Positions 15,673 through 23,231 of a stretch of 35,982 bases of DNA are shown here, in pieces; position 1 is the first letter of the stretch, and each line of letters opens with the position of its first letter. This DNA is from Bacillota bacterium (lineage in GTDB: Bacteria; Bacillota; Clostridia; Lachnospirales; Lachnospiraceae). The stretch covers positions 1 through 35,982 of the forward strand of contig JAEZVF010000105.1 in NCBI GenBank assembly GCA_023443225.1, read 5' to 3'. Under the pieces are notes generated by a model. That model saw only the letters and a list, made by a program, of their open reading frames with translations. It was not told the DNA's origin and ran no database searches. Position numbers and translations under genes: made by a program.

Positions 15673-15703
15673 CACCAACCGAGAGTATGAAAACGGGTTG
15701 GTG
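15673..15703. terminator. Hairpin between the Fpg-like and DUF3788 genes
   Basis: CACCAACC (15673-15680) and GGTTGGTG (15696-15703) pair around a 15-base loop. There is no U-tract on the coding (minus) strand, so it may only attenuate or stabilise the transcript. Confidence 0.4.
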
Positions 15704-15713
15704 TATTCTTGTA

Positions 15714-16532
15714 TTATTTTTTTTGGCAGGCAGGGCAAATAAAAGTAGATGTACTGCCCGTTTTTATGGAAACTATCGTTTCACCACAGACCGGGCAGGG
15801 CTGATTTTCTTTATAGCCTACAAGGAAATATTCCATTCCAAAACCGCCCTTCTGTCCGAAGAAGTCACTTTCATGGGCAAACGCGCCTTTCTCCCGCGAG
15901 AGGTTCAACAACTCTATTATGGTGCTATAAAGTAATTTGATTTCATTCCCACTCATATCTGATATCTTCTTCTGGGGATGTAGCCGGGCCTTGAATAAAA
16001 TATCGTGCATATACATATTACCGATTCCGCCAACATTCTTCTGATTCATTAAAAAAGCTTTTATCTGAGTCTTTTTTCCTTTCAGAAGTGATGAAAAATA
16101 ATCAAACGTAAATTTTTCATCAAACGGGTCAATCGCAATGTCTTTTGTGTTCAGGTCTATTGCAAGTTCGTCATCCGAAGCGAGTAATAATTTGCCGAAC
16201 CACCAAAAGCGGGCTGTATAACCGCTGCCATCACAAAAGAGAACTTTTATTTGGTATTTGTCAGCTTCACTTTTCTCATTATCGAAGAACAAAATATCCG
16301 CGCCCATTCCAAGGGATAGAAGAATATTTTCACCGTTATGGAGCGTAGTGATAATCCATTTCCCTTTATTCTGGATATTCATAATCTTTGCGCCTATGGT
16401 TCGTTTTTGGAACTCATTCGACGGGATATTTGCACATTTTTCTTGCAACAAAGTAATCGCTTGTATGGTCTTTCCGTGCAGGGTATCTCTCATTTGTGCT
16501 ACTAGTTTAGCGATTTCAGGAAGTTCAGCCAT
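15714..16532 (-). CDS. Fpg/Nei-family DNA glycosylase-like protein lacking the N-terminal proline
   Basis: About 272 residues with the Fpg/Nei layout: N-terminal MAELPEI, a beta-sandwich, a helix-two-turn-helix region with NVGGIGNMYMHDILF, and a C-terminal zinc finger CPVC...CPAC (16 residues between pairs). True Fpg/Nei enzymes start MPELPE or MPEGPE; Pro1 forms the Schiff base with damaged bases. Here alanine replaces it while the next glutamate is kept, as in an M-x-ELPE subgroup. Either the chemistry differs or it only binds DNA. An alternative ATG at 16538 adds two residues; AAGGAG at 16543-16548 could serve either. The start overlaps the end of the merR gene, so translation is coupled. 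Confidence 0.85.
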   Translation of the reverse strand: MAELPEIAKLVAQMRDTLHGKTIQAITLLQEKCANIPSNEFQKRTIGAKIMNIQNKGKWIITTLHNGENILLSLGMGADILFFDNEKSEADKYQIKVLFCDGSGYTARFWWFGKLLLASDDELAIDLNTKDIAIDPFDEKFTFDYFSSLLKGKKTQIKAFLMNQKNVGGIGNMYMHDILFKARLHPQKKISDMSGNEIKLLYSTIIELLNLSREKGAFAHESDFFGQKGGFGMEYFLVGYKENQPCPVCGETIVSIKTGSTSTFICPACQKK

Positions 16533-17484
16533 TTTCATTATTCTCCTTTTCGTTTTTTATTTGTATAGGAATAAAAATATCTTGTTGGTATCTATTCAAC
16601 GTATCTGCTATATCCCATGGTAGAATTTCCTCAATCATTTCGTAGCGTTGCAATTCTCCATCAACATTAATGTCAAGTTTATAATGGTCACTCTTATTTA
16701 CCCAGTCTTTCAATAGAATAAAGGTATCATCCATATCTTCCATGAAAGAACTGGTTATAGCGAATAACCCGCTTGTTAATATCTCATCTGCATATTCTGT
16801 TGTATTTTCATAATCGTCTGGTATTTTGATAAGCATTATCCATTCATCATTTATTTCTTTGCGGTAAAAACAATTACGCAGTCCAGGACTTGGTATAAAA
16901 CCAAATTTTACAAACAGATTTTGCATTTTATCCCCATCTAGGGTCTCTACTTGTCCAGTTTTCAATCGTGAAGTAAGAACACGCATGGGAGGTAATCGAA
17001 TAATTCGAATATCATGTATCCTTAATGCTTCACGACTGATTTTTGACAACATTTCAAATGTGACCGTATCATTTTTTTCTACTGTGGCAAGCCTTTTTTC
17101 GGTTTCTTCATAAAGTAAAGTGATGGCCGATATTTTCTTGATACCGTTCATTAGCATTTTATGAAGAAAATCATCGACAAGATGTCGTAGCTCGGACAAG
17201 GCTGAAATCTCTGTGTCAAGTGATTCAAGTTTGTCCACAAACGCTTGAATCAAAGCCGCTGTGTTTTCACTCTTGAATATAACTACCATATCCTTAATCG
17301 GGATTTGTAATTTGCGTAAAATAATAATCTGTTTCAAGCGTTCAAGAGCGGCGGAATCATAATAACGTTGGCTTTTGTTATCAGGATGGTTGCTCCATAT
17401 AAGCCCTACTTCTTCATAATATCTTAGTGTCCGACTTGATATACCGAAGATGTCAACAACCTCATTTATTCTAATCAAATCCAA
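16525..17484 (-). CDS. MerR-family regulator with GyrI-like effector domain
   Basis: 319 residues. The N-terminal winged helix is typical MerR (INEVVDIFGISSRTLRYYEEVGLI, residues about 6-29, then RYYD). A dimerisation helix follows (about 80-150), and the C-terminal half (about 155-300) resembles the GyrI-like/AraC effector-binding fold that takes small hydrophobic or cationic compounds. The gene is preceded by a textbook MerR promoter with a 19-base spacer (17505-17535), so it should activate its own operon: merR, the Fpg-like gene and the DUF3788 protein. A drug- or damage-responsive operon is an inference. Confidence 0.88.
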   Translation of the reverse strand: MDLIRINEVVDIFGISSRTLRYYEEVGLIWSNHPDNKSQRYYDSAALERLKQIIILRKLQIPIKDMVVIFKSENTAALIQAFVDKLESLDTEISALSELRHLVDDFLHKMLMNGIKKISAITLLYEETEKRLATVEKNDTVTFEMLSKISREALRIHDIRIIRLPPMRVLTSRLKTGQVETLDGDKMQNLFVKFGFIPSPGLRNCFYRKEINDEWIMLIKIPDDYENTTEYADEILTSGLFAITSSFMEDMDDTFILLKDWVNKSDHYKLDINVDGELQRYEMIEEILPWDIADTLNRYQQDIFIPIQIKNEKENNENG

Positions 17485-17504
17485 AACACCACCTCCCTAC
17501 AACT

Positions 17505-17535
17505 ATTATATAAGTTGACGCAAGGTCAATGTCAA
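17505..17535 (-). promoter_or_regulatory. MerR-type promoter with 19-bp spacer and internal dyad
   Basis: Read on the minus strand: TTGACA (17535-17530), 19 bases, TATAAT (17510-17505). Inside the overlong spacer lies TTGAC-CTTGC-GTCAA, a perfect 5-bp dyad (17515-17529). MerR activators twist such 19-bp spacers to let RNA polymerase open the promoter, so this is almost certainly the autoregulatory site of the gene starting at 17484. Confidence 0.9.
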
Positions 17536-17807
17536 TAGTAAATTACATATTATTATATTTTCTGTATATTTTTACCTCCAACAATAGGTGTGTAAAGTTC
17601 CTTATCTCGAGAAAATCCTCAAAGTGATTACTTTGTCTAATCCAGACTTTGGACAGTTAAGATTATGAACTAAGTCAAGGTAAATAATATGTATCGGATA
17701 CCCCGGAATCCTCCTTTCTTTAAGGGGATGCTAGATTGCTTTCTTGATTAATTTCATGTAAAATTATAGCATTATAATGTAAATACAGGAACTTAGAGGA
17801 GGTAGTT
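17536..17807. repeat. Intergenic region with a third copy of the ATCGGA-N12-CTCCTTTCT box
   Basis: 17693-17719 repeats the box of 3001-3027 and 11994-12020 with the same 12-base internal gap. On the minus strand an open stretch runs from this box to a TAA near 17600 (about 38 codons beginning KERRIPGYPIHIIYLDL) but has no plausible start codon. A TATAAT at about 17775 may be the -10 box of the following gene. Nothing else is recognised. Confidence 0.45.
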
Positions 17808-18638
17808 ATGAGTAGTTTGATAAGACTAAATGATTTTTCTAAGAAAGATATTTTTGAAATCTTTAGAATTGTAGATGATATACCAAAAGGAAAATATAAT
17901 GATTTTTTAAAGAGAAAAACTGCTATAATGTTTTTTCCTTCCTCAAGTATAAGGACAAGGGTTACATTTGAAAAAGGGATATCTCTTCTTGGGGGACAGA
18001 CAATAATTTTTCCGACCGAGACACTTGACAAAAAAGAGGAGATACAAGATGTTATAAACTATCTTAACTATTGGGCTGATTTAGTCATTGTAAGACATAA
18101 GGATATTTCTATGTTAGATAAAATCAAGAAATATTCAAAAGTTCCTGTTATTAATGCAATGACAGATGTGAATCATCCTTGCGAAATATTATCTGACCTG
18201 TATGCGCTATCAAAAATTCGAAACAACTTCTTGGAAGAACATTATCTGTTTTGTGGGATAAGAGGAAATATTGGTCTGGCGTGGAAAGAAGCATCTGAAC
18301 TTTTGGGATTTGATTTATCACAATGTTGTCCAAAAGGGTATGAACTTGAAAATATTGAGTCATCGGATGATTTGGAATCTATTATTAAAAATAAAGATAT
18401 AATTTGTACCGATTCTATACCAAATATTGATTTACAAAGCTTTAAAAAATATCAAGTAACAAAAAATATTATGGCGAAAGCGAATAAAGGAGCTATATTA
18501 AACCCATGTCCACCCTTTTATCGTGGTGAAGAGGTATCTCATGATGTGATTGATTCGGAGTATTTTGTTGGATATGGATTTAAAGAAAAATTACTTGACG
18601 TACAGCAAGCAATTATTATTTATTGCTTATCAAAATAA
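17808..18638 (+). CDS. Aspartate/ornithine carbamoyltransferase-like protein, divergent
   Basis: 276 residues with the carbamoyltransferase plan. There is the carbamoyl-phosphate loop SSIRTR (46-51, in place of STRTR), LLGGQTI, the 80s-type loop KKEEIQDVINYL, VIVRH, then NHPCEILSDL (about 122-131; HPxQ has become HPCE), and late RGEEVS, where ornithine enzymes have HCLPAHRGEEV but here NPCPPFYRGEEVS. It is shorter than usual (about 310-330 residues), lacking part of the second domain. These changes argue against ordinary arginine synthesis; a different acceptor amine is likely. No arg genes are nearby. GAGGAGG precedes the ATG. Single gene. Confidence 0.75.
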   Translation: MSSLIRLNDFSKKDIFEIFRIVDDIPKGKYNDFLKRKTAIMFFPSSSIRTRVTFEKGISLLGGQTIIFPTETLDKKEEIQDVINYLNYWADLVIVRHKDISMLDKIKKYSKVPVINAMTDVNHPCEILSDLYALSKIRNNFLEEHYLFCGIRGNIGLAWKEASELLGFDLSQCCPKGYELENIESSDDLESIIKNKDIICTDSIPNIDLQSFKKYQVTKNIMAKANKGAILNPCPPFYRGEEVSHDVIDSEYFVGYGFKEKLLDVQQAIIIYCLSK

Positions 18639-18720
18639 ATTAATTTAACTTTCAACGTATTGTAAGTTATACTAATATTATAAAAAGAAACGGAAGATTA
18701 ATTATAAATGCTAAAAAGTA

Positions 18721-18751
18721 TTGACTTTTGGGTAACCCAAAGGTGTAATCT
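18721..18751 (+). promoter_or_regulatory. MerR-type promoter with 19-bp spacer and 7+1+7 dyad
   Basis: TTGACT (18721-18726), 19 bases, TAATCT (18746-18751). The spacer contains TTTGGGT-A-ACCCAAA (18727-18741), a perfect dyad. It drives the MerR-GyrI gene at 18805. Downstream, AACAGAC (18755-18761) can pair with GTCTGTT (18785-18791) just before the ribosome binding site, which could modulate translation. Confidence 0.9.
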
Positions 18752-18804
18752 ATTAACAGACGACATGGGGTGCACACCAGTAAAGTCTGTTGGGGGTTGA
18801 AATA

Positions 18805-19650
18805 ATGTTTAGAATAGGCGAATTTTCAAAATTATGCGGATTATCAGCAGATACGTTATACCATTATGAAAAACAAAAAATTCTTATACCTATGTCTGTT
18901 GATAAGTTTACCGGATATCGATATTATGATGCTTCGCAGATCGTAACTGTTAATAAAATACTGGCTTTAAAGGATGCGGGTTTTTCATTAATGGAAATAT
19001 CAAACCTAATGAAAGAGGATGCTCCTGTTCCGTTACTGATTGAAATGCTAGAGAGCAAAGCCCGGATTCTTGAAAGCACATTGACAGAAGAATACAACAG
19101 ACTTGAACGTCTTCATACAAATATTTTTTTAATAAAGAATGGAGGCATTCCGCAAATGAATGAGATTATTATTAAAACAGTAGAACAAATTCTCGTTGCG
19201 TCAACTCGTAAAGTGTTTGCAAAAAATAGTTTTGATGAAAATTTAGAACAAATGTGGCCGACAGTGAATAACTATATTAACGAAAAAGGTGTCAAACGTA
19301 CAATACCTTGCTTGATGCTTTATCATTCCGGTTGGTGGGATTTGAAGCAATGGAATATACTATATGATGAAGAAACGCTAGATGTTGAAATAGTGGAACC
19401 TGTTACAAAACTCTTTGAGGGTAACGGAGAAGTGCAGGTATACGAACTCCCCAAGATTGAAAAAATGGCGTGTATCGTTCATAATGGCTCTTTTTCAACG
19501 ATTGGTAAAACATTCGATACCCTTTTTGAGTGGTTACGACAAAATAATTATGTAGCAGATGGACCGATCAGAGAAATATATCACAAGGGTGATTGGGTTA
19601 CGGATAATCCTAATGAATATGTAACCGAACTTCAGATTCCAATTAAATAG
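18805..19650 (+). CDS. MerR-family regulator with GyrI-like domain (BmrR type)
   Basis: 281 residues. The N-terminal MerR helix-turn-helix reads FRIGEFSKLCGLSADTLYHY, then GYRYYD. A linker helix (about 75-115) and a C-terminal GyrI-like/AraC effector domain (about 125-281) end in YVTELQIPIK, the usual final strand. This is the BmrR layout of multidrug-sensing activators. The ATG at 18805 has GGGGG about 8 bases upstream; a TTG at 18790 would add five residues. No efflux gene follows, so its targets may lie elsewhere or only its own promoter is served. Confidence 0.88.
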   Translation: MFRIGEFSKLCGLSADTLYHYEKQKILIPMSVDKFTGYRYYDASQIVTVNKILALKDAGFSLMEISNLMKEDAPVPLLIEMLESKARILESTLTEEYNRLERLHTNIFLIKNGGIPQMNEIIIKTVEQILVASTRKVFAKNSFDENLEQMWPTVNNYINEKGVKRTIPCLMLYHSGWWDLKQWNILYDEETLDVEIVEPVTKLFEGNGEVQVYELPKIEKMACIVHNGSFSTIGKTFDTLFEWLRQNNYVADGPIREIYHKGDWVTDNPNEYVTELQIPIK

Positions 19651-19667
19651 GCTCTTGTGTTATCCAT

Positions 19668-20213
19668 TTAAGATTCAATTTTCCATACTCGGGGAATCAT
19701 AGTAAAATTACTATATCTTAAAAAGAATAGGGTGAATTCACGTTTATTAAATTCTCCATTTTTTATTATGATTTCCTGTTTTTCATTTCCTAGTTTAACT
19801 ATGTAGCCTGTTTGCACATATCCGTTATTTGCATAGAATTTTTTTCGCCTTACTCTTTCATCAATATCTTTGGCATCTTCATTGCATCTTTCTATGGTTA
19901 TTATAATTTTATTATCCGGATATAGTGATTGGATTTTTTCTAAGATACGACTGCCATAACCCTTTGACCTAATGTTTTCATCAACTGCAAAGAACATCAC
20001 AAACGTTATTTTTTTAATTACAGCCATATAAACAAAACCACATATTGTATCTCCATCATGAAAAGAAATAAAATGAGTACTCCTTAAGTAAGACATTAGA
20101 AGCATTATTAGAAAGGGCATTCGATCTTTTTTATGAAACGAAGATGTATAAATCTCTTTTATTCTTTTTCTGTTCTTGGTTGTCAAGTTAACCTTATCCA
20201 TTCTTAATTCCAT
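19668..20213 (-). CDS. GNAT-family N-acetyltransferase
   Basis: 181 residues. The acetyl-CoA site is seen as AVDENIRSKGYGSRIL (R-x-K-G-Y-G, the RxxGxG/A motif), preceded by the strand ITFVMFFAV, and followed by IITIERCNEDA and KKFYANNGYVQTG, the usual C-terminal beta-alpha elements. The substrate is unknown. AAAGGAGC lies upstream of the ATG on the minus strand. It is convergent with the MerR gene (18 bases between stops). Confidence 0.82.
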   Translation of the reverse strand: MELRMDKVNLTTKNRKRIKEIYTSSFHKKDRMPFLIMLLMSYLRSTHFISFHDGDTICGFVYMAVIKKITFVMFFAVDENIRSKGYGSRILEKIQSLYPDNKIIITIERCNEDAKDIDERVRRKKFYANNGYVQTGYIVKLGNEKQEIIIKNGEFNKREFTLFFLRYSNFTMIPRVWKIES

Positions 20214-20320
20214 TATAGCTCCTTTTCCTGTATAAATCAGAATATTCTATTTGTAAAAATCATGCATTTTTATTATAACAATATTTGTTTTATAAATCTA
20301 CTCTGTAAATTACTTTTTTA

Positions 20321-20349
20321 TTGAAACGTATGGTACTATACGGTATACT
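20321..20349 (+). promoter_or_regulatory. Promoter with palindromic spacer ahead of the PH-domain gene
   Basis: TTGAAA (20321-20326), 17 bases, TATACT (20344-20349). The spacer is CGTAT-GGTACT-ATACG (20327-20342), a perfect 5-bp inverted repeat lying exactly between the two boxes, so a repressor site is likely. The leader to the ATG is about 80 bases. Confidence 0.65.
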
Positions 20350-20435
20350 TTGAATGGAATAAATCAAACCCAAATTGCTATAAACTATGTATAATACAAG
20401 TTGTAATTTAAGCGATATAGAGAAAGGACCTAACC

Positions 20436-20870
20436 ATGACAATAAAAAAAGCAATCCAAATCAGTGGGACCACCAATCCTTTTGCAACGGAGTCCACGAA
20501 GGTGGCAGAAGACACACTTTCAGCAGAGGAGAATTTACTATATGCAGTCAATGCAAATACTCTCATTGTGCGTGTTGATAAAGATATTCCACGTAAAATC
20601 AATAGTGTATACTTTATTCAGAATTGTCTGAATGGAGTTGTGGCAATAACGGATAAAAGAGTTTTCTTTTGTAATAGTAGTAAGGGAAATAGTAGTATTA
20701 CAGAAATTCTTCGTAAAGATATTGCGTCAATAGAGGGTAAGTATAGTGTTTTATTTGCAACAGGTACAATCCGTATAGTCGGCCGCAGAGATATGATAGT
20801 ATTGAAATTAAAAAGAAAGGCATATAAAGGATTTATGACGGGCCTTTCTGATATAAGGAATGCCGTTTAA
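20436..20870 (+). CDS. PH-like (YokE-type) domain protein
   Basis: 144 residues without signal or membrane segments. The C-terminal half has the bacterial PH-like pattern: GVVAITDKRVFFCN, an ITEILRKDIASIEGK turn, and a final strand with GRRDMIVLKL before a helix. Such proteins (YokE/YvlB-type PH folds) are of unknown role in Firmicutes. GAAAGGA stands about 9 bases before the ATG. It is a single gene under a palindrome-bearing promoter and closed by a long hairpin. Confidence 0.7.
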   Translation: MTIKKAIQISGTTNPFATESTKVAEDTLSAEENLLYAVNANTLIVRVDKDIPRKINSVYFIQNCLNGVVAITDKRVFFCNSSKGNSSITEILRKDIASIEGKYSVLFATGTIRIVGRRDMIVLKLKRKAYKGFMTGLSDIRNAV

Positions 20871-20903
20871 TATAACTTAATTAGGATAATATAATTACAG
20901 AAA

Positions 20904-20942
20904 AGCACTTGCTAATACAGTTTGTTTGTATTAGCAAGTGCT
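20904..20942. terminator. 16-bp perfect hairpin after the PH-domain gene
   Basis: AGCACTTGCTAATACA (20904-20919) pairs perfectly with 20927-20942; loop of seven bases. A U-poor tail follows (TATATTTGTT). Between here and 21182 I see only a short minus-strand open stretch ending METE-stop near 20960, too small to assign. Confidence 0.7.
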
Positions 20943-21182
20943 ATATTTGTTATTCGGTTATTTCTACTCGGTTTCCATCGTTACACAGCTCTCAAAATAT
21001 CCATCTTCGGTTTGTCTTGGCGGATTAAATTTTCTACAAAGTAGAATTTAACAGTAGTATCCCTTTAAGTCAATATAAGTTTACATATTATAAATCATAA
21101 ATTAGATATAATTGAATATAATATAGTGTTGTGCATATAAGTACGCCAATGAAAGATAGATGATACATAAGGGGGACATGAA

Positions 21183-21416
21183 TTGAAAAAGGCAAAAATA
21201 TCTTTAAATACAGTAGAAAAGGTAAGAGAATTTATTAATGTAGCATCAGAATTAGACTGTGATCTAGACTTGGTTTCCGGAAGAAGAGTAATAGACGGAA
21301 AATCAATGATGGGGATTTTTAGTTTAGATTTGACCAAACCGATAGAGATGAATATTAATACACAAGAGGATATCGATTATATATTAAAAGTATTTGAGAA
21401 TTTTATCATACTGTAA
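21183..21416 (+). CDS. HPr-like protein lacking the phosphorylatable histidine
   Basis: 77 residues with the HPr fold pattern: KKAKISLNTVEKVREFINVAS, DCDLDLVSGRRVIDGKSMMGIFSLDL, and a C-terminal helix. HPr passes phosphate from enzyme I to sugar transporters through His15 in a HAR motif. Here that position lies in LNTVEKV with no histidine, while the region of regulatory Ser46 (DGKSMMGIFSL) is kept. It may act in regulation rather than sugar transport. The start is TTG with AAGGGGG upstream; the ATG at 21179 is out of frame and stops at once. A terminator follows. Confidence 0.82.
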   Translation: MKKAKISLNTVEKVREFINVASELDCDLDLVSGRRVIDGKSMMGIFSLDLTKPIEMNINTQEDIDYILKVFENFIIL

Positions 21417-21467
21417 GGAATATTATAGGCGAAGAAGATTAACAATTAAATAGAAGCGGCATGATTA

Positions 21468-21502
21468 AAAAACTGATACAAAGGAATGTATCAGTTTTTA
21501 TG
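21468..21502 (+). terminator. Terminator of the HPr-like gene
   Basis: AAAAACTGATAC (21468-21479) with GTATCAGTTTTT (21488-21499), loop AAAGGAAT. The A/T ends also let it work from the other side. Bases 21503-21719 then contain small dyads (GAG-CTGT-CTC, CTTG-TGGTAG-CAAG) of unknown meaning and a TATACT-like -10 box at about 21663. Confidence 0.88.
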
Positions 21503-21719
21503 ATTTACCGTAGGCAAAGAGAAACTGGTAGAAACTTGTTTGGAAACATTTGTCCGAGTAGGTGAACCCGAGCTGTCTCGCAAAGGGTAACGCTTGTGGT
21601 AGCAAGGTATAGTTGTTATAAATTTTATATAGGGTCTATAGCAAAAGTACAATGAATTATGTTATACTTTAAGAAAATATGTAATTATACAATTATGCGG
21701 ATATAGAAAGGAGAACTAA

Positions 21720-23231
21720 TTGACGTTAATACAGGAAAAAGCAAAAGAGGTCGTTGTTTCAATACTGCCGATTTCTGTTGTAATATTAATTCTTAACTTT
21801 ACAATAACTCCATTGGATCAAAATGTTTTGATTCAATTTATTATTGGTATTCTATTTATCCTGATAGGGATGCCATTCTTTCTATTGGGAATAGATATAT
21901 CCATTTCCTCAATTGGCGAACATATAAGTGCGGCGCTAATAAAATCAAATAAATTATGGTTAATTCTATTAGGTGGAGGGTTTTTTGGTTTCGTTGTAAC
22001 TGTGGCAGAGCCGGATCTACAGATACTTGCTGCACAGGTAAACCAACTTACAAGTGGTCGCTTTAATTCGAGTCTCATGGTTATATTGGTATCTTTGGGA
22101 ATGGGATTTATGATATTAGTCGGATTTCTAAAAATAATTAAGAATATACCCCTGAATCGTTTTATGACTGTCGTTTATCTTCTGATTCTAATGATGGGAA
22201 TCTTTACAGCACCTGATTTTTTAGCGATTGCATTTGATGCATCTGGCTGTACCACCGGGTCTGTTTCTGTGCCGTTTATACTTGCGCTTGCAGGAGGAAT
22301 ATCATCAATGACTCGAAGCAATGAAAAAGAAGAGAATGATGGATTCGGAATCCTTGGTATTGCTTCAACTGGAGCGATTATCGCAGTTTTACTGCAGGGA
22401 CTATTTACAGGCACTGGACCAATCAATGCTAGTTTGCCAAAAACTGAAGAAATAACTGTTGGTATTATGCAGGAATTATTCAGTAATATTGTGCAGACAG
22501 CAAAAGAAAGTTTGATTATTCTTTTACCTATTGTTATTATATTTATGATTATCAATTTACTCTGGATTAGATTACCAAAGAATAAAATGAAACGTATTAT
22601 TATCGGTTGTATTTACACTTACATTGGATTGGTAATGTTTCTCGTGGGCGTAAACTTCGGCTTTATTAAAGCAAGTACTCAGATCGGATACCGATTGGCA
22701 GCATTAGACAAGCAATGGATTTTAATACTAGTCGGTATGATTTTTGGAGTGATCACCATCCCAGCAGAGCCATCTGTACATGTCCTTACCCGTCAGATAG
22801 AAGAGGAAACAGCTGGTTCAATTAAAGCCGTTACCGTTATGATGGTTCTTTGTATCGGTGTTGCTGTAGCAGTGGGACTATCTATGCTGCGTATTGTAAC
22901 ACCAGAACTCCAGCTATGGCATATTTTGCTTCCTGGCATGATAATTGCAATCGTATTGTCCTTCATCGTTCCAGATATTTTTGTTGGTATTGCCTATGAT
23001 TCTGGAGGTGTTGCAGCTGGTACGATGACAGCGGCATTTATCCTACCATATGCCCATGGTGCTGCAGAATATATTCCCGGTGCCAGTATTGTACAGGATG
23101 GTTTTGGAGTTATTGCTTTAGTAGCGATGACCCCCTTAATAGCGTTACAACTAATGGGTCTAATTTATAAAATGAAATATAGACAGACAAATGATATAGA
23201 TGGAGAGGAGGTGTCTGGAGTTGAGCAATGA
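21720..23231 (+). CDS. DUF1538 integral membrane protein, internally duplicated
   Basis: 503 residues with at least 12 hydrophobic segments in two homologous halves. Paired landmarks are AEPDLQILAAQV (from 96) and AEPSVHVLTRQI (from 349), and FDASGCTTGSVSVPF (from 172) and YDSGGVAAGTMTAAF (from 426). The small-residue-rich second motifs look like re-entrant loops of a transporter. DUF1538 substrates are unknown. The following gene overlaps its end and encodes PII-like domains, which in other systems gate membrane transporters. TTG start with AAGGAG six bases upstream. Confidence 0.9.
   Translation: MTLIQEKAKEVVVSILPISVVILILNFTITPLDQNVLIQFIIGILFILIGMPFFLLGIDISISSIGEHISAALIKSNKLWLILLGGGFFGFVVTVAEPDLQILAAQVNQLTSGRFNSSLMVILVSLGMGFMILVGFLKIIKNIPLNRFMTVVYLLILMMGIFTAPDFLAIAFDASGCTTGSVSVPFILALAGGISSMTRSNEKEENDGFGILGIASTGAIIAVLLQGLFTGTGPINASLPKTEEITVGIMQELFSNIVQTAKESLIILLPIVIIFMIINLLWIRLPKNKMKRIIIGCIYTYIGLVMFLVGVNFGFIKASTQIGYRLAALDKQWILILVGMIFGVITIPAEPSVHVLTRQIEEETAGSIKAVTVMMVLCIGVAVAVGLSMLRIVTPELQLWHILLPGMIIAIVLSFIVPDIFVGIAYDSGGVAAGTMTAAFILPYAHGAAEYIPGASIVQDGFGVIALVAMTPLIALQLMGLIYKMKYRQTNDIDGEEVSGVEQ

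Noticed and set aside
20387..20578. 63-codon open frame overlapping the PH-like gene start
   Set aside because: It runs out of frame over the PH-like coding region and lacks its own ribosome binding site.
21520..21610. Riboswitch in front of the DUF1538 gene
   Set aside because: Several small dyads exist but no known riboswitch signature was recognised, and the likely -10 box (about 21663) is downstream of them.
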